This document shows positions 30,276 to 42,139 of a DNA stretch of 64,000 nucleotides, in pieces. Under the pieces are notes generated by a model. That model saw only the letters and a program-made list of their open reading frames with translations, made no database searches and had not been told where the DNA came from. The first letter of the stretch is position 1; each line of letters begins with the position of its first letter. The stretch covers positions 30,380-94,379 of the forward strand of contig NZ_WWCP01000020.1 of the NCBI RefSeq assembly GCF_009857505.1, read 5' to 3'. The translations under genes and the position numbers were made by a program. This DNA comes from Duganella lactea (GTDB lineage: Bacteria > Pseudomonadota > Gammaproteobacteria > Burkholderiales > Burkholderiaceae_D).

Positions 30276-30306
30276 AAAACAGGCGCTTATATAGCGCCTG
30301 TTTTTT
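30276..30306 (+). terminator. Strong terminator after lon
   Basis: A perfect 12-bp stem (30276-30287 with 30293-30304) and a T-run after the GC-rich core. It separates lon from hupB. Confidence 0.9.
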
Positions 30307-30432
30307 ATTTTTACTGGTTTTTCTATTGTGCAGCCTTGACACGGCAGTAGGCGGCCTTGTTTAATACGGCCTGAATTTTTCGTGTTACCGTATTTTAAGC
30401 GGCAACAGATATAACCTTTGTGGGGAATTGCT

Positions 30433-30705
30433 TTGAATAAGACTGAATTGATCGACCATATCGCCACCACCGCTGATATTTCGAAAGCGGCTGCTGCACG
30501 CGCGCTGGACGCCGTGATTGACGGTGTTACCACCACCCTGCAAAAGAACGACAGCGTGACCCTGGTTGGCTTCGGCACCTTCTCCGTGAGCGAACGCGCC
30601 GCCCGTACCGGCCGCAATCCGCGCACCAAGGAAGAGATCACCATCGAAGCGGCAAAAGTTCCTAAATTTAAAGCTGGCAAAGCTTTGAAAGATGCTGTAA
30701 ACTAA
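30433..30705 (+). CDS. hupB: DNA-binding protein HU
   Basis: A 90-residue histone-like protein that bends DNA. The signature [20 protein letters not shown] is intact. The start is a TTG at 30433, required by alignment to the family N-terminus ([10 protein letters not shown]) and supported by GGGGA at 30422-30426; an upstream in-frame start at 30418 adds non-family residues and would cover the ribosome site. It lies between lon and ppiD as in E. coli, with three tRNA genes inserted after it. Confidence 0.95.
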   Translation: MNKTELIDHIATTADISKAAAARALDAVIDGVTTTLQKNDSVTLVGFGTFSVSERAARTGRNPRTKEEITIEAAKVPKFKAGKALKDAVN

Positions 30706-30754
30706 CGGACTTCGGTGAGCAGCGGTGGCAACAAAGCTGTTCACTTCGGCAAAT

Positions 30755-30830
30755 GGGCGGTTAGCTCAGTTGGTAGAGCGGAGCCCTTACAAGGCTTAGG
30801 TCGGGAGTTCGAGCCTCTCACCGCCCACCA
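30755..30830 (+). tRNA. tRNA-Val(TAC)
   Basis: 76 nt with encoded CCA. The acceptor stem is GGGCGGT/ACCGCCC and the anticodon loop CTTACAA gives anticodon TAC. Confidence 0.95.
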
Positions 30831-30889
30831 AAAAAACATTTGCCGGAAATTAAGTTTTACTGTAGTATGTAGCACCTTGATATTCAGCT

Positions 30890-30966
30890 GGAGTGGTAGT
30901 TCAGTTGGTTAGAATACCGGCCTGTCACGCCGGGGGTCGCGGGTTCGAGCCCCGTCCACTCCGCCA
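30890..30966 (+). tRNA. tRNA-Asp(GTC), copy 1
   Basis: 77 nt with encoded CCA. The anticodon loop CTGTCAC gives GTC. It is identical in sequence to the copy 28 bp downstream. Confidence 0.96.
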
Positions 30967-30994
30967 ACCAATATCGAGATTGTAGTGCCTACCA

Positions 30995-31071
30995 GGAGTG
31001 GTAGTTCAGTTGGTTAGAATACCGGCCTGTCACGCCGGGGGTCGCGGGTTCGAGCCCCGTCCACTCCGCCA
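30995..31071 (+). tRNA. tRNA-Asp(GTC), copy 2
   Basis: 77 nt, identical to the preceding tRNA-Asp; only the flanks differ, showing a tandem duplication. A strong terminator follows 10 bp later. Confidence 0.96.
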
Positions 31072-31080
31072 GAACAAGAT

Positions 31081-31113
31081 ACCCCGCAGCTTCTACGAGC
31101 TGCGGGGTTTTTC
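31081..31113 (+). terminator. Terminator of the tRNA-Val/Asp/Asp cluster
   Basis: ACCCCGCAGCT (31081-31091) pairs with AGCTGCGGGGT (31098-31108) around TCTACG, followed by TTTTCTTTTT. Confidence 0.92.
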
Positions 31114-31242
31114 TTTTTCCGCGACCGTTAATTCAACATTGAATATCCGATATATTCCTTGTAAAATCCGGCAACCGGAATAGGCGAACGTGGGTTCGCC
31201 TTTTTTGTATGTGCAAGTCCTTCTAATCCGAATTGGCAGACC

Positions 31243-33156
31243 ATGTTTGAATTTATTCGTACCCATCAACGCTTGATGCAAATCCTGCTGGCGATCGTCA
31301 TCGTGCCATCGTTTGCATTTGTCGGCATTGGCAGTTACCAGAGCTTTGGCGACGACGCCAACACCATCGCCAAAATCGATGGCAAGCCACTGACCCAACA
31401 GGAATTCGACAACGCCGTGCGCACGCAGCTGGATACCTATCGCCAGCGTCTCGGCGCGCAGTTCGACCAGAAAATGTTCGACACGCCCGAGTTCAAGCAG
31501 AACATCCTCGACCAGCTGATCGCGCAACGCGCGATCGCCGCCGAAGTCCTGCACCGCAACCTGAGCGTGACCGACAGCCAACTGCAGAAAGTCATCATTG
31601 ACCAGTTCGGCGGTCCGGGCGCGTTCGACATGGACCGCTACAAGGCCATCCTGGCCCAGCAAGGCATGCGTCCGGAAGACTACGATGCGCGCCTGCGCCG
31701 CGACCTGGCGCTGCAACAGCTGGCCACCGCCGTCGAAGGCACCGGCTTTGCACCGCGCAGCGTCGCCAAGAACCTGTCGGACATCGTCGCGCAAGAGCGC
31801 GAAGTGCAGGAACTGCTGCTGCCGGTGGCCGACTTCGTGCCACAGGTCAAGGTGACCGACGAGATGGTCAAGGCCTACTACCAGAAGAACAGCAAGTTCT
31901 TCGAAGTGCCTGAGCAAGCGAAGATCGAATACGTGGTGCTGAACAACGACGCCGTGGCCAGCCAGATCAAGGTCAGCGACGCCGAGGTGGCGGATTACTA
32001 CGCCAAGAATTCGGCGCAGTTCACCACGCCGGAAACCCGCCGTGCCAGCCACATCCTGATCGCCGTGAAGAAGGGCGCCAGCGCCGCCGACATCGCGGCC
32101 GCCAAGGCCAAGGCGGAAGCCATCGTCGCCGAACTGCGCAAGAATCCGGGCGAGTTCGCCAAACTGGCGAAAGCCAAATCGGAAGATCCGGGCTCGGCCG
32201 AGCAGGGCGGTGACCTGGGCGTGATCGAAAAAGGCTCGCTGGTGGCGTCGGTTGAAAACGCGATCGGCAAGCTGAAGCAGGGCGAGATCAGCGACGCGGT
32301 GCAGTCGGAATTCGGCTGGCACGTGCTGACCGTGACCGAACTGAAGCCTGCCGTGGTCAAGCCGCTGGACGTGGTGAAGGCCGACGTCGCCGATCTGCTG
32401 AAAAAACAGAAAGCCGCCAAGAAATACTCGGAAATGGCCGAGACCTTCAACAACACCGTCTACGAGCAAGCTGACAGCCTGAAGCCGGCTGCCGACAAGC
32501 TGGGCCTGAAGGTCGAGACCGCTGATGGCGTATCGCGCAAGCCGTCGCCACTGGCCGGCGCCGCGCTGTACAACAATCCCAAGTTCCTGACCGCACTGTT
32601 CTCGAACGATTCGATCGGCAGCAAGCGCAACACCGAAGCGGTTGAGATCGCGCCGAACACCTTGATCTCGGGCCGCATCGTCGATTTCAAGCCAGCAAGC
32701 AAGCGTCCATTGGCGGAAGTCGATGCGCAGATCCGTCAGCGTGTGACCATTGAAGAAGCCGCCAAGCTGGCGACCAAGGCCGGTGAAGAGAAACTGGCCG
32801 CCTTCAAGAGATCTGGCGACGCGACCGGTTTCGGCGCGGGCAAGCTGGTATCGCGCGGCAAGCCAGAAGGCATCAACGGCCTGGCGCTGCAATCGGTGAT
32901 GACGGTCGACACCAGCAAGCTGCCGGCTTATGTTGGCGTGGACTTGCCAGGCACTGGCTACGGCGTGTATCGCATCAGCAAGGTGCAGCAGCCAGCCGCC
33001 GCGGACGAAGCGCAGCGCAAGCAGGAAGCCGAACAGATCGGCAACCTGATCGCGCAGCAGGAGATGGCGCAGTATGTTGAACTGCTCAAATCCAAGGCCA
33101 AGGTGAAAATCCTGAAACCGATCGCCTCGGCGACCACTGTCACCGAAGTGAAGTAA
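31243..33156 (+). CDS. ppiD: Periplasmic folding chaperone PpiD (SurA_N/parvulin)
   Basis: 637 residues with a single N-terminal membrane anchor at about 12-32, a SurA_N-like helical region (35-~230), a parvulin PPIC domain at about 265-355 (RRASHILIAVKKG, EQGGDLGVIEKG, FGWHVLTVTE), and a C-terminal region. It is tethered to the inner membrane facing the periplasm and acts on proteins leaving the Sec channel. Its place after hupB matches the E. coli order. Confidence 0.95.
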   Translation: MFEFIRTHQRLMQILLAIVIVPSFAFVGIGSYQSFGDDANTIAKIDGKPLTQQEFDNAVRTQLDTYRQRLGAQFDQKMFDTPEFKQNILDQLIAQRAIAAEVLHRNLSVTDSQLQKVIIDQFGGPGAFDMDRYKAILAQQGMRPEDYDARLRRDLALQQLATAVEGTGFAPRSVAKNLSDIVAQEREVQELLLPVADFVPQVKVTDEMVKAYYQKNSKFFEVPEQAKIEYVVLNNDAVASQIKVSDAEVADYYAKNSAQFTTPETRRASHILIAVKKGASAADIAAAKAKAEAIVAELRKNPGEFAKLAKAKSEDPGSAEQGGDLGVIEKGSLVASVENAIGKLKQGEISDAVQSEFGWHVLTVTELKPAVVKPLDVVKADVADLLKKQKAAKKYSEMAETFNNTVYEQADSLKPAADKLGLKVETADGVSRKPSPLAGAALYNNPKFLTALFSNDSIGSKRNTEAVEIAPNTLISGRIVDFKPASKRPLAEVDAQIRQRVTIEEAAKLATKAGEEKLAAFKRSGDATGFGAGKLVSRGKPEGINGLALQSVMTVDTSKLPAYVGVDLPGTGYGVYRISKVQQPAAADEAQRKQEAEQIGNLIAQQEMAQYVELLKSKAKVKILKPIASATTVTEVK

Positions 33157-33165
33157 TTGCTCCGA

Positions 33166-33189
33166 TCATTCCCGCTTAGGCGGGAATGA
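33166..33189. repeat. Hairpin element between convergent ppiD and mnmH
   Basis: A perfect 10-bp stem, TCATTCCCGC and GCGGGAATGA with loop TTAG, lies in the 38-bp gap between two converging genes. It may act as a two-way terminator (TTTCT follows on the plus strand). It aligns with the inner part of the 25442-25469 hairpin. Confidence 0.75.
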
Positions 33190-33194
33190 CGTTT

Positions 33195-34244
33195 CTAGAG
33201 CAGGCGGCGGGCGGCGGCGATGAACGCCTCATCGCTGATATCGGCCAGCTCCAGCGGCTGCGCGCTCGCGTAGCGGATAAAGTTGCGGTCGATCGAACGC
33301 AGGTAAGCGGGATCGTAATGCTGGGCCAGCAATTCATCGACCAGCGCGGCCATCTGGCCTGATTGCGATAGCGATTGCCAGTGCGCGATCCTCTCCTTGC
33401 CATGCAACTGGGTCAGATGCTCCAGTTGCACATTCAGCGATGCCGGATTCAGCAGAAAGTGCGCGTAATCGGCCATCAGCAGATTGACGCGCTCGGCGCG
33501 CGGTAGCGTCAGCGCGATGCAATCGGCGGCGCGCATGCTGTCCATCAGTGCCGCCGGCACGCGCAGGTTGCCGACCTTCTTGCTCTCCGCCTCGACAAAT
33601 ACCGGCCGCGACGCGTTAAAACGGCGCAGCACGTCCCAGATACGGGTCTCAAACGCCTTCTGGCTCGGCTGTTGCTGGCTCGGCAAATGACCCAGCACCG
33701 AACCGCGATGCGCGGCCAGTTGCTCCAGGTCGAGCACTTGAGCACCTTGCGCGGCCAGCGTCTCCAGCAAACGGCTCTTGCCGCTGCCGGTGGTGCCGCA
33801 CACCACTTTCAAGGTCAAGGCCGGCGCCTGTTCCAGCGCCGCGTTCACTTCCTGCCGGAAAGCCTTGTAGCCGCCCTCCAGCTGCACCACCGGCCAGCCG
33901 ACCTTGGCCAGAATATGCGCCATGGCGCCGCTGCGGTTGCCGCCACGCCAGCAATAGACCAAGGGCCGCCACTCGCGCGGCTTATCCATCCATAACTCTT
34001 CGATGTGCCGGGCAATATTCTTGGCGACCAGCGCCGCCCCGAGCTTTTTTGCCTCGAACGAGCCCACCTGTTTGTACATGGTGCCGACGCGGATACGTTG
34101 CTCGTCATCGAGCACCGGCGCGTTGATCGCACCGGGCAGATGGTCCTGCTCGAATTCGACTGGGCTACGGGCGTCGATGATGGCATCGAATGCATCAAGT
34201 TGGGCCAGCACCTGATCGATGCTCAATACTTCGGGATACCTCAT
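33195..34244 (-). CDS. mnmH: tRNA 2-selenouridine synthase
   Basis: 349 residues. The N-terminal rhodanese domain has catalytic C98 in VYCWRGGNRSG, and the C-terminal P-loop domain has GTTGSGKS at 150-157. It replaces sulfur with selenium at the wobble uridine of Lys/Glu/Gln tRNAs using selenophosphate, so selD should exist elsewhere. The ATG overlaps the tesA stop by four bases (ATGA), so the two are co-translated. Confidence 0.94.
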   Translation of the reverse strand: MRYPEVLSIDQVLAQLDAFDAIIDARSPVEFEQDHLPGAINAPVLDDEQRIRVGTMYKQVGSFEAKKLGAALVAKNIARHIEELWMDKPREWRPLVYCWRGGNRSGAMAHILAKVGWPVVQLEGGYKAFRQEVNAALEQAPALTLKVVCGTTGSGKSRLLETLAAQGAQVLDLEQLAAHRGSVLGHLPSQQQPSQKAFETRIWDVLRRFNASRPVFVEAESKKVGNLRVPAALMDSMRAADCIALTLPRAERVNLLMADYAHFLLNPASLNVQLEHLTQLHGKERIAHWQSLSQSGQMAALVDELLAQHYDPAYLRSIDRNFIRYASAQPLELADISDEAFIAAARRLL

Positions 34245-34888
34245 TTTGCCTTGATGGCTTTCTGTAATGTCGGCCAGATATTGGCCAGGATAATCGGATG
34301 GGCTTCGGCCAACGGATGCAGGCGGTCCGGCTGGAACAGTTGCGGCTTCTCGGCCACGCCGTCCAGCATGAAAGGCACCAGCGGCGCCTTGATCTCTTTG
34401 CTCAAGGCGCCATACATGGCGAAGAATTTCTCGGCGTAATCGCGACCATAATTGGGCGGCATGCGCATGCCGATCAGCATCACCTTGGCATTGGCCTTCG
34501 TGACCGCCTCGTTCATCGCCAGCAGATTGGCTTTGGCGGCGACGACCGGCAGGCCGCGCAGGCCATCGTTTGCGCCCAGCTCGATCACCACCAGATCCGG
34601 CTTGTGCTTGGTCAGCAGCGCCGGCAGACGCGAGCGACCGCCGCTGGTGGTTTCACCGGAGACGCTGGCGTTGACAATCACCGCATCGATGTTATTCTCC
34701 TTGAGTTTGCGCTCGGCCAGCGCGACCCAGCCGGTGCCGCGCGACAAGCCATATTCGGCCGACAGGCTATCTCCGAGCACCAGCACGGTTTTTGGTGCAG
34801 AATAGGCGCTCGTCGCCGCTGCCATCAAGAGCAGGGCGGCCAGTGCGCGCAGTATTTTTCCAGATAAACAATTAACCACATTCAGCAT
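34241..34888 (-). CDS. tesA: Periplasmic SGNH esterase (acyl-CoA thioesterase I/arylesterase type)
   Basis: 215 residues with a signal peptide (basic KILR, hydrophobic ALAALLLMAAA, cleavage near AYS-A). The SGNH motifs are GDSLS (S41), GANDGLRG, and DRLHP supplying Asp and His. E. coli TesA/YbbA show the same divergent arrangement. The ATG at 34888 was chosen as the one that gives a normal signal peptide; the frame continues upstream only as an antisense shadow of the ATPase gene. It overlaps mnmH downstream. Confidence 0.92.
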   Translation of the reverse strand: MLNVVNCLSGKILRALAALLLMAAATSAYSAPKTVLVLGDSLSAEYGLSRGTGWVALAERKLKENNIDAVIVNASVSGETTSGGRSRLPALLTKHKPDLVVIELGANDGLRGLPVVAAKANLLAMNEAVTKANAKVMLIGMRMPPNYGRDYAEKFFAMYGALSKEIKAPLVPFMLDGVAEKPQLFQPDRLHPLAEAHPIILANIWPTLQKAIKAK

Positions 34889-35633
34889 GCCCGATTTCCC
34901 TAAAGCGTCTACCCAATTCATGCCGGACGGACCGGCCCTGGCGCCGTCGCCGGTGACGACGGCTGCTGTACAGCCGGCCATAGCCGTGCAAGGCCTGGCC
35001 AAGCGCGTCGCCGATGCCGCCGGCGAACTGACGATACTGCACGAGGTGGATTTTACCGTGCAAAAGGCCGAGACGCTGGCGATTGTCGGCGCCTCGGGTT
35101 CGGGCAAATCGACCTTGCTCGGTTTGCTGGCCGGCCTGGACACGCCGAGCGCCGGCAAAGTGGTGCTGGACGGCGTCGACATCTACGCGCTGGACGAGGA
35201 CGGCCGCGCCGCGCTGCGCAAGGAAAAGCTGGGCTTCGTGTTCCAATCCTTCCAGCTGCTGGCGCATTTGACGGCGGTGGAAAACGTCATGCTGCCGATG
35301 GAGCTGGCGGGCATTGCCGGTGCGCGTGAAAAAGCCGAAGCCATGCTGGCCCGCGTCGGCCTGTCGAGTCGCCTGAAGCACTATCCAAAATACCTGTCCG
35401 GCGGCGAGCAGCAGCGCGTCGCCCTGGCGCGCGCCTTCGTCACCGAACCACCGCTGCTGTTCGCCGACGAGCCGACGGGCAGCCTCGACGCCGCCACCGG
35501 CGAAGCCGTGATCCAGCTGATGTTCGAACTCAACCGCCAACACGGCTCGACGCTGGTCCTGGTCACGCACGACCAGGCCATGGCCGCCCGCTGCGGCCGC
35601 ACCATCACCATCGCCGCCGGCCGCCTCGTATGA
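34887..35633 (+). CDS. ybbA: ABC transporter ATP-binding protein, LolD/YbbA type
   Basis: 248 residues with Walker A GASGSGKS, Q-loop FVFQSFQLL, signature LSGGEQQR, Walker B LLFADEPTG and switch H in LVTHD. The first ~30 residues are a disordered extension; an in-frame ATG at 34920 is an alternative start. The permease usually paired with it (YbbP) is absent: the next gene is nnr on the opposite strand. It is divergent from tesA with overlapping start codons. Confidence 0.88.
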   Translation: MPDFPKASTQFMPDGPALAPSPVTTAAVQPAIAVQGLAKRVADAAGELTILHEVDFTVQKAETLAIVGASGSGKSTLLGLLAGLDTPSAGKVVLDGVDIYALDEDGRAALRKEKLGFVFQSFQLLAHLTAVENVMLPMELAGIAGAREKAEAMLARVGLSSRLKHYPKYLSGGEQQRVALARAFVTEPPLLFADEPTGSLDAATGEAVIQLMFELNRQHGSTLVLVTHDQAMAARCGRTITIAAGRLV

Positions 35634-35637
35634 AGGT

Positions 35638-35664
35638 CCGGTGTCAGACCTGACACCGGGGTTT
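35638..35664. repeat. REP-like palindrome matching the element beside the RAYT gene
   Basis: CCGGTGTCAG and CTGACACCGG form a 10-bp palindromic stem (35638-35647, 35650-35659) that fills the gap between ybbA and nnr; its edge supplies part of the nnr stop codon. Bases 35642-35664 are the exact reverse complement of 62910-62932, just upstream of the RAYT transposase gene. Confidence 0.8.
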
Positions 35665-37174
35665 AGCGGGCGTGGTGTTGGACCATGCGGTTGAGGGCGG
35701 TGCGGATCGCGGGGATCAGCTCGCCGGCGGTGAGGCCGATCGGGCCGCTGCCTTCGGTCACCAGCACGTCCGCCGCCATGCCGTGCAGCCAGACTGCGGC
35801 CAGCGCCGCTTCCCAGCGTGGCCAGTCTTGCGCCAGCAGCGCGCCGCACAGACCGGCCAGCACGTCGCCGGTGCCGGCCGTCGCCAGCGCGGGATTGCCG
35901 GTGGTGTTGATGACGGCGTCGCCATCCGGCGCGGCGATGACGGTGCCGGAACCTTTCAATACGACTACCGCGTGCAGCCGCGCGGCCAGTGCGCGCGCGG
36001 CCGACAGGCGGTCGGCTTGCACAGCGCTGATGCCGGTGCCGAGCAGGCGCGCGGCTTCCAGTGGATGCGGCGTCAGCACCGTCGGCGCTTGACGTCGTGC
36101 CAGCGCGTCTTGCAACGCGGCGTCGCCGGCCAGCAGGTTGAGGGCATCGGCGTCGGCCAGCAGCGCGCTGTCGGCGGCGATGGCCTGGGTTAGTAACGCG
36201 TGTGAGGCTGCCGAGGCGCCCATGCCGGGGCCGATGACCAGCGTGGCCTGGCCGAGGTCGAAGTCGTGCGCGGCGCGACACATCAGTTCCGGCTGGCCGG
36301 GATCGGCGGGCAACGCATCTTCAACAAATAGCGCGTAGACCCGGCCCGCGCCGCTGTGGATGGCGGTGCGCGCCGCCAGTATCGGCGCGCCGCTCATGCC
36401 GCGCGCGCCGCCGATCACAGCCACGCTGCCGTAGCTGCCCTTGTGCGAGTTGTGGCGCCGCGTCCGCAAATGGTGGGCGAAGAACTTGACGTCGTTCAAA
36501 TGCAGCCTGGCCGGCGCGAAATGGCCGGCGCCGATCTCCAGCCGGGCGATGTCGACCAGCCCGGCATAGTCCCGGCCATCGCACGTGTGCAGCCCCGGCT
36601 TGTTGCCGATGAAGGTGATGGTGTGCGTGGCGCGGATGGCGACGCCGTCCGGACCGATCACGCCGCCGGTGTCGGCATCCAGTCCGCTCGGCACGTCCAG
36701 CGCCAGCACGCTGCAACGCAGCCGGTTGATGGTTTCCACCAGCGATCGCAGCGCGCCGCCGATCGGGCGCGTCAGGCCAATGCCGAACAGCCCGTCGATC
36801 ACCAGGTTCCATTCGGTGCCGGCGATATTCGCGTCCTCCGCCGCGCGGAAGCGGGCGTCGCTCGATTGCGCCCTTGCGAGCGCTGCCTGGCGCTCGGTCG
36901 ACGCGGCGCTCGGGTCGGCCGGCGGGTAATGGATCAGCGTGACCTGCGCGCCGGTGAAGGACAGATGGGCGGCCGCTTCCAGCGCGTCGCCGCCATTGTC
37001 GCCGGGGCCGGCCAGCACCAGCACCCGCGCCTGCGCGGTGGACATCGGCAGCAGGTCCAGCGCGGCATTGGCGCCGGACTGGCCGGCGCGCTGCATCAGC
37101 GCGCCCGGCGGTAGTGTGGCGGCGGCCGCGCGTTCGATGGCGCGGAGTTCTGCAACGGTATAGAGTGGATTCAT
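35663..37174 (-). CDS. nnr: Bifunctional NAD(P)H-hydrate epimerase / ADP-dependent dehydratase
   Basis: A 503-residue metabolite-repair enzyme. The N-terminal YjeF_N epimerase domain (about 1-215) has [13 protein letters not shown] and [11 protein letters not shown]; the C-terminal ribokinase-like dehydratase (about 230-495) has [31 protein letters not shown] and [15 protein letters not shown]. Together they recycle damaged, hydrated NAD(P)H. The TAA stop lies at the edge of the REP-like palindrome. Confidence 0.95.
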   Translation of the reverse strand: MNPLYTVAELRAIERAAAATLPPGALMQRAGQSGANAALDLLPMSTAQARVLVLAGPGDNGGDALEAAAHLSFTGAQVTLIHYPPADPSAASTERQAALARAQSSDARFRAAEDANIAGTEWNLVIDGLFGIGLTRPIGGALRSLVETINRLRCSVLALDVPSGLDADTGGVIGPDGVAIRATHTITFIGNKPGLHTCDGRDYAGLVDIARLEIGAGHFAPARLHLNDVKFFAHHLRTRRHNSHKGSYGSVAVIGGARGMSGAPILAARTAIHSGAGRVYALFVEDALPADPGQPELMCRAAHDFDLGQATLVIGPGMGASAASHALLTQAIAADSALLADADALNLLAGDAALQDALARRQAPTVLTPHPLEAARLLGTGISAVQADRLSAARALAARLHAVVVLKGSGTVIAAPDGDAVINTTGNPALATAGTGDVLAGLCGALLAQDWPRWEAALAAVWLHGMAADVLVTEGSGPIGLTAGELIPAIRTALNRMVQHHAR

Positions 37175-37270
37175 CGTGCCATTCTAGCATCTAAAAAATG
37201 TGGCCTGTCCGCTGGTGTGCGCTGCGTCGGCGGCACTACAATACGAGCTTCACAGCTCAGCGAGGCAGGC

Positions 37271-40867
<3,597 letters not shown>

Positions 40868-40887
40868 GTCGGCCGGCGCCAGGGCCA

Positions 40888-40916
40888 GCGATCCGATACC
40901 CCCGGTATCGGATCGC
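40888..40916 (+). terminator. Perfect 13-bp hairpin after the 5-oxoprolinase gene
   Basis: GCGATCCGATACC (40888-40900) pairs with GGTATCGGATCGC (40904-40916) around a CCC loop. There is no strong T-run, only pyrimidine-rich CCACCTCTCATT. It is probably a transcript end or stabiliser. Confidence 0.6.
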
Positions 40917-40995
40917 GCCACCTCTCATTCGTGTCTTGTGCGTCGCGCGCGCCGCGACGTACAGTTGAATTTTAGACAGGAATGAGGACTACGTC

Positions 40996-41136
40996 ATGCG
41001 CACATTACTGAGGCTGTTCCAGACCCGCAGCTCGCCGCGTGCCGCCATCTTGTCGGCTTTCCTGCTGTGCGGTCTGTATTTCGCTTGCTGGTACTTCATC
41101 AGCCACTGCTTCGCCAGCGGCGTCATCGCTTTCTGA
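40996..41136 (+). CDS. 46-residue single-pass membrane protein, unknown
   Basis: A short ORF with a very good ribosome binding site (GAGGA at 40984-40988, 7 bases before the ATG). The N-terminus is basic (MRTLLRLFQTRSSPRA), followed by one hydrophobic helix (ILSAFLLCGLYFACWYFI) and a short tail with three Cys overall. It ends 13 bp before the TraB/GumN gene and is probably co-transcribed with it. No family is recognised. Confidence 0.6.
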   Translation: MRTLLRLFQTRSSPRAAILSAFLLCGLYFACWYFISHCFASGVIAF

Positions 41137-41149
41137 ATCCAAGGACCCC

Positions 41150-42139
41150 ATGTTCAAACGCTTGTTGCCCACTTTGTGCCTGCTTCTGCCACTGACCGCC
41201 GCGCTGGCGCAAGAGGAGCCGGCGCCGGCCGCCGAAACGGCAACCGTGCTGCTGGTCGGCCAGCGTCCCGGCCCCGGCCTGTGGAAGGTGAGCAAGGGCG
41301 ATCACACGCTGTGGGTATTCGGCACCTATTCGCCGTTGCCGGACAAGCTGGAATGGCGCTCGCAAGAGGTTGAGAAGGTGCTCGCGCAATCGCAGGAATA
41401 TCTGGCGCCGCCGCGCGCGCAGTTCAAAATCGGTTTCTTCAAAAGCTTGACGATGCTGCCGACGCTGATCGGCCTGGAGAAGAATCCGGACGGCGCCACC
41501 TTGAAGGACGTGTTGCCGGCCGAGGTCTACGCCCGCTGGCAGCCGCTGAAGGACAAATACCTGGGCAAAAACAGCGGTGTCGAGCGCGAGCGGCCGATCT
41601 TCGTGGCGCAGAAACTGTACGAGGCCGCACTCAAGCAATCCGGCCTGACGCGCGGTGCGGCGGTCGATAAGAAAATCGACGGCATCGTCAAACAGCACGA
41701 TATCAAGGTCACCGAGACCGGTATCAAGCTCGACACCAGCAACGCCTCCGAAGCCCTGAGCGATTTCAAAAAATCGCAACTGGCCGACACCGCCTGCTTC
41801 ACCAAGACGCTGGACCGATTAGAGTCCGACCTGGACGCGATGCGCGTGCGCGCCAACGCCTGGGCCAAGGGCGATATTGACGCGATCCAGAAACTCAGTT
41901 TCCCCGATCAGAAAGCCGCCTGCGACGATGCCATGTTGAACGCGGAGTTCGTCAAGAAACAACCGGCGCTGCAGAACGTCAAGGAGCGTGTGCAAACGGC
42001 ATGGGTGGCGGCGGCTGAAAAGGCGCTGGGGCACAACACCAGCAGCTTCGCCATGCTGAGCATGACCGATATCCTCGGCGGCAACAGCTACCTGAACGCG
42101 CTCAAGGCCAAGGGGTACGAAGTGACCAGCCCGGACTAA
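41150..42139 (+). CDS. TraB/GumN family protein
   Basis: 329 residues with a signal peptide (basic FKR, hydrophobic LLPTLCLLLPLTAALA). The family N-terminal block GLWKVSKGDHTLWVFGTYSP is present. The protein is likely periplasmic; a peptidase-like role has been proposed for the fold, but its activity is not established here. AAGGA before the ATG supports the start. Its stop overlaps the convergent receiver-TPR gene by four bases. Confidence 0.85.
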   Translation: MFKRLLPTLCLLLPLTAALAQEEPAPAAETATVLLVGQRPGPGLWKVSKGDHTLWVFGTYSPLPDKLEWRSQEVEKVLAQSQEYLAPPRAQFKIGFFKSLTMLPTLIGLEKNPDGATLKDVLPAEVYARWQPLKDKYLGKNSGVERERPIFVAQKLYEAALKQSGLTRGAAVDKKIDGIVKQHDIKVTETGIKLDTSNASEALSDFKKSQLADTACFTKTLDRLESDLDAMRVRANAWAKGDIDAIQKLSFPDQKAACDDAMLNAEFVKKQPALQNVKERVQTAWVAAAEKALGHNTSSFAMLSMTDILGGNSYLNALKAKGYEVTSPD

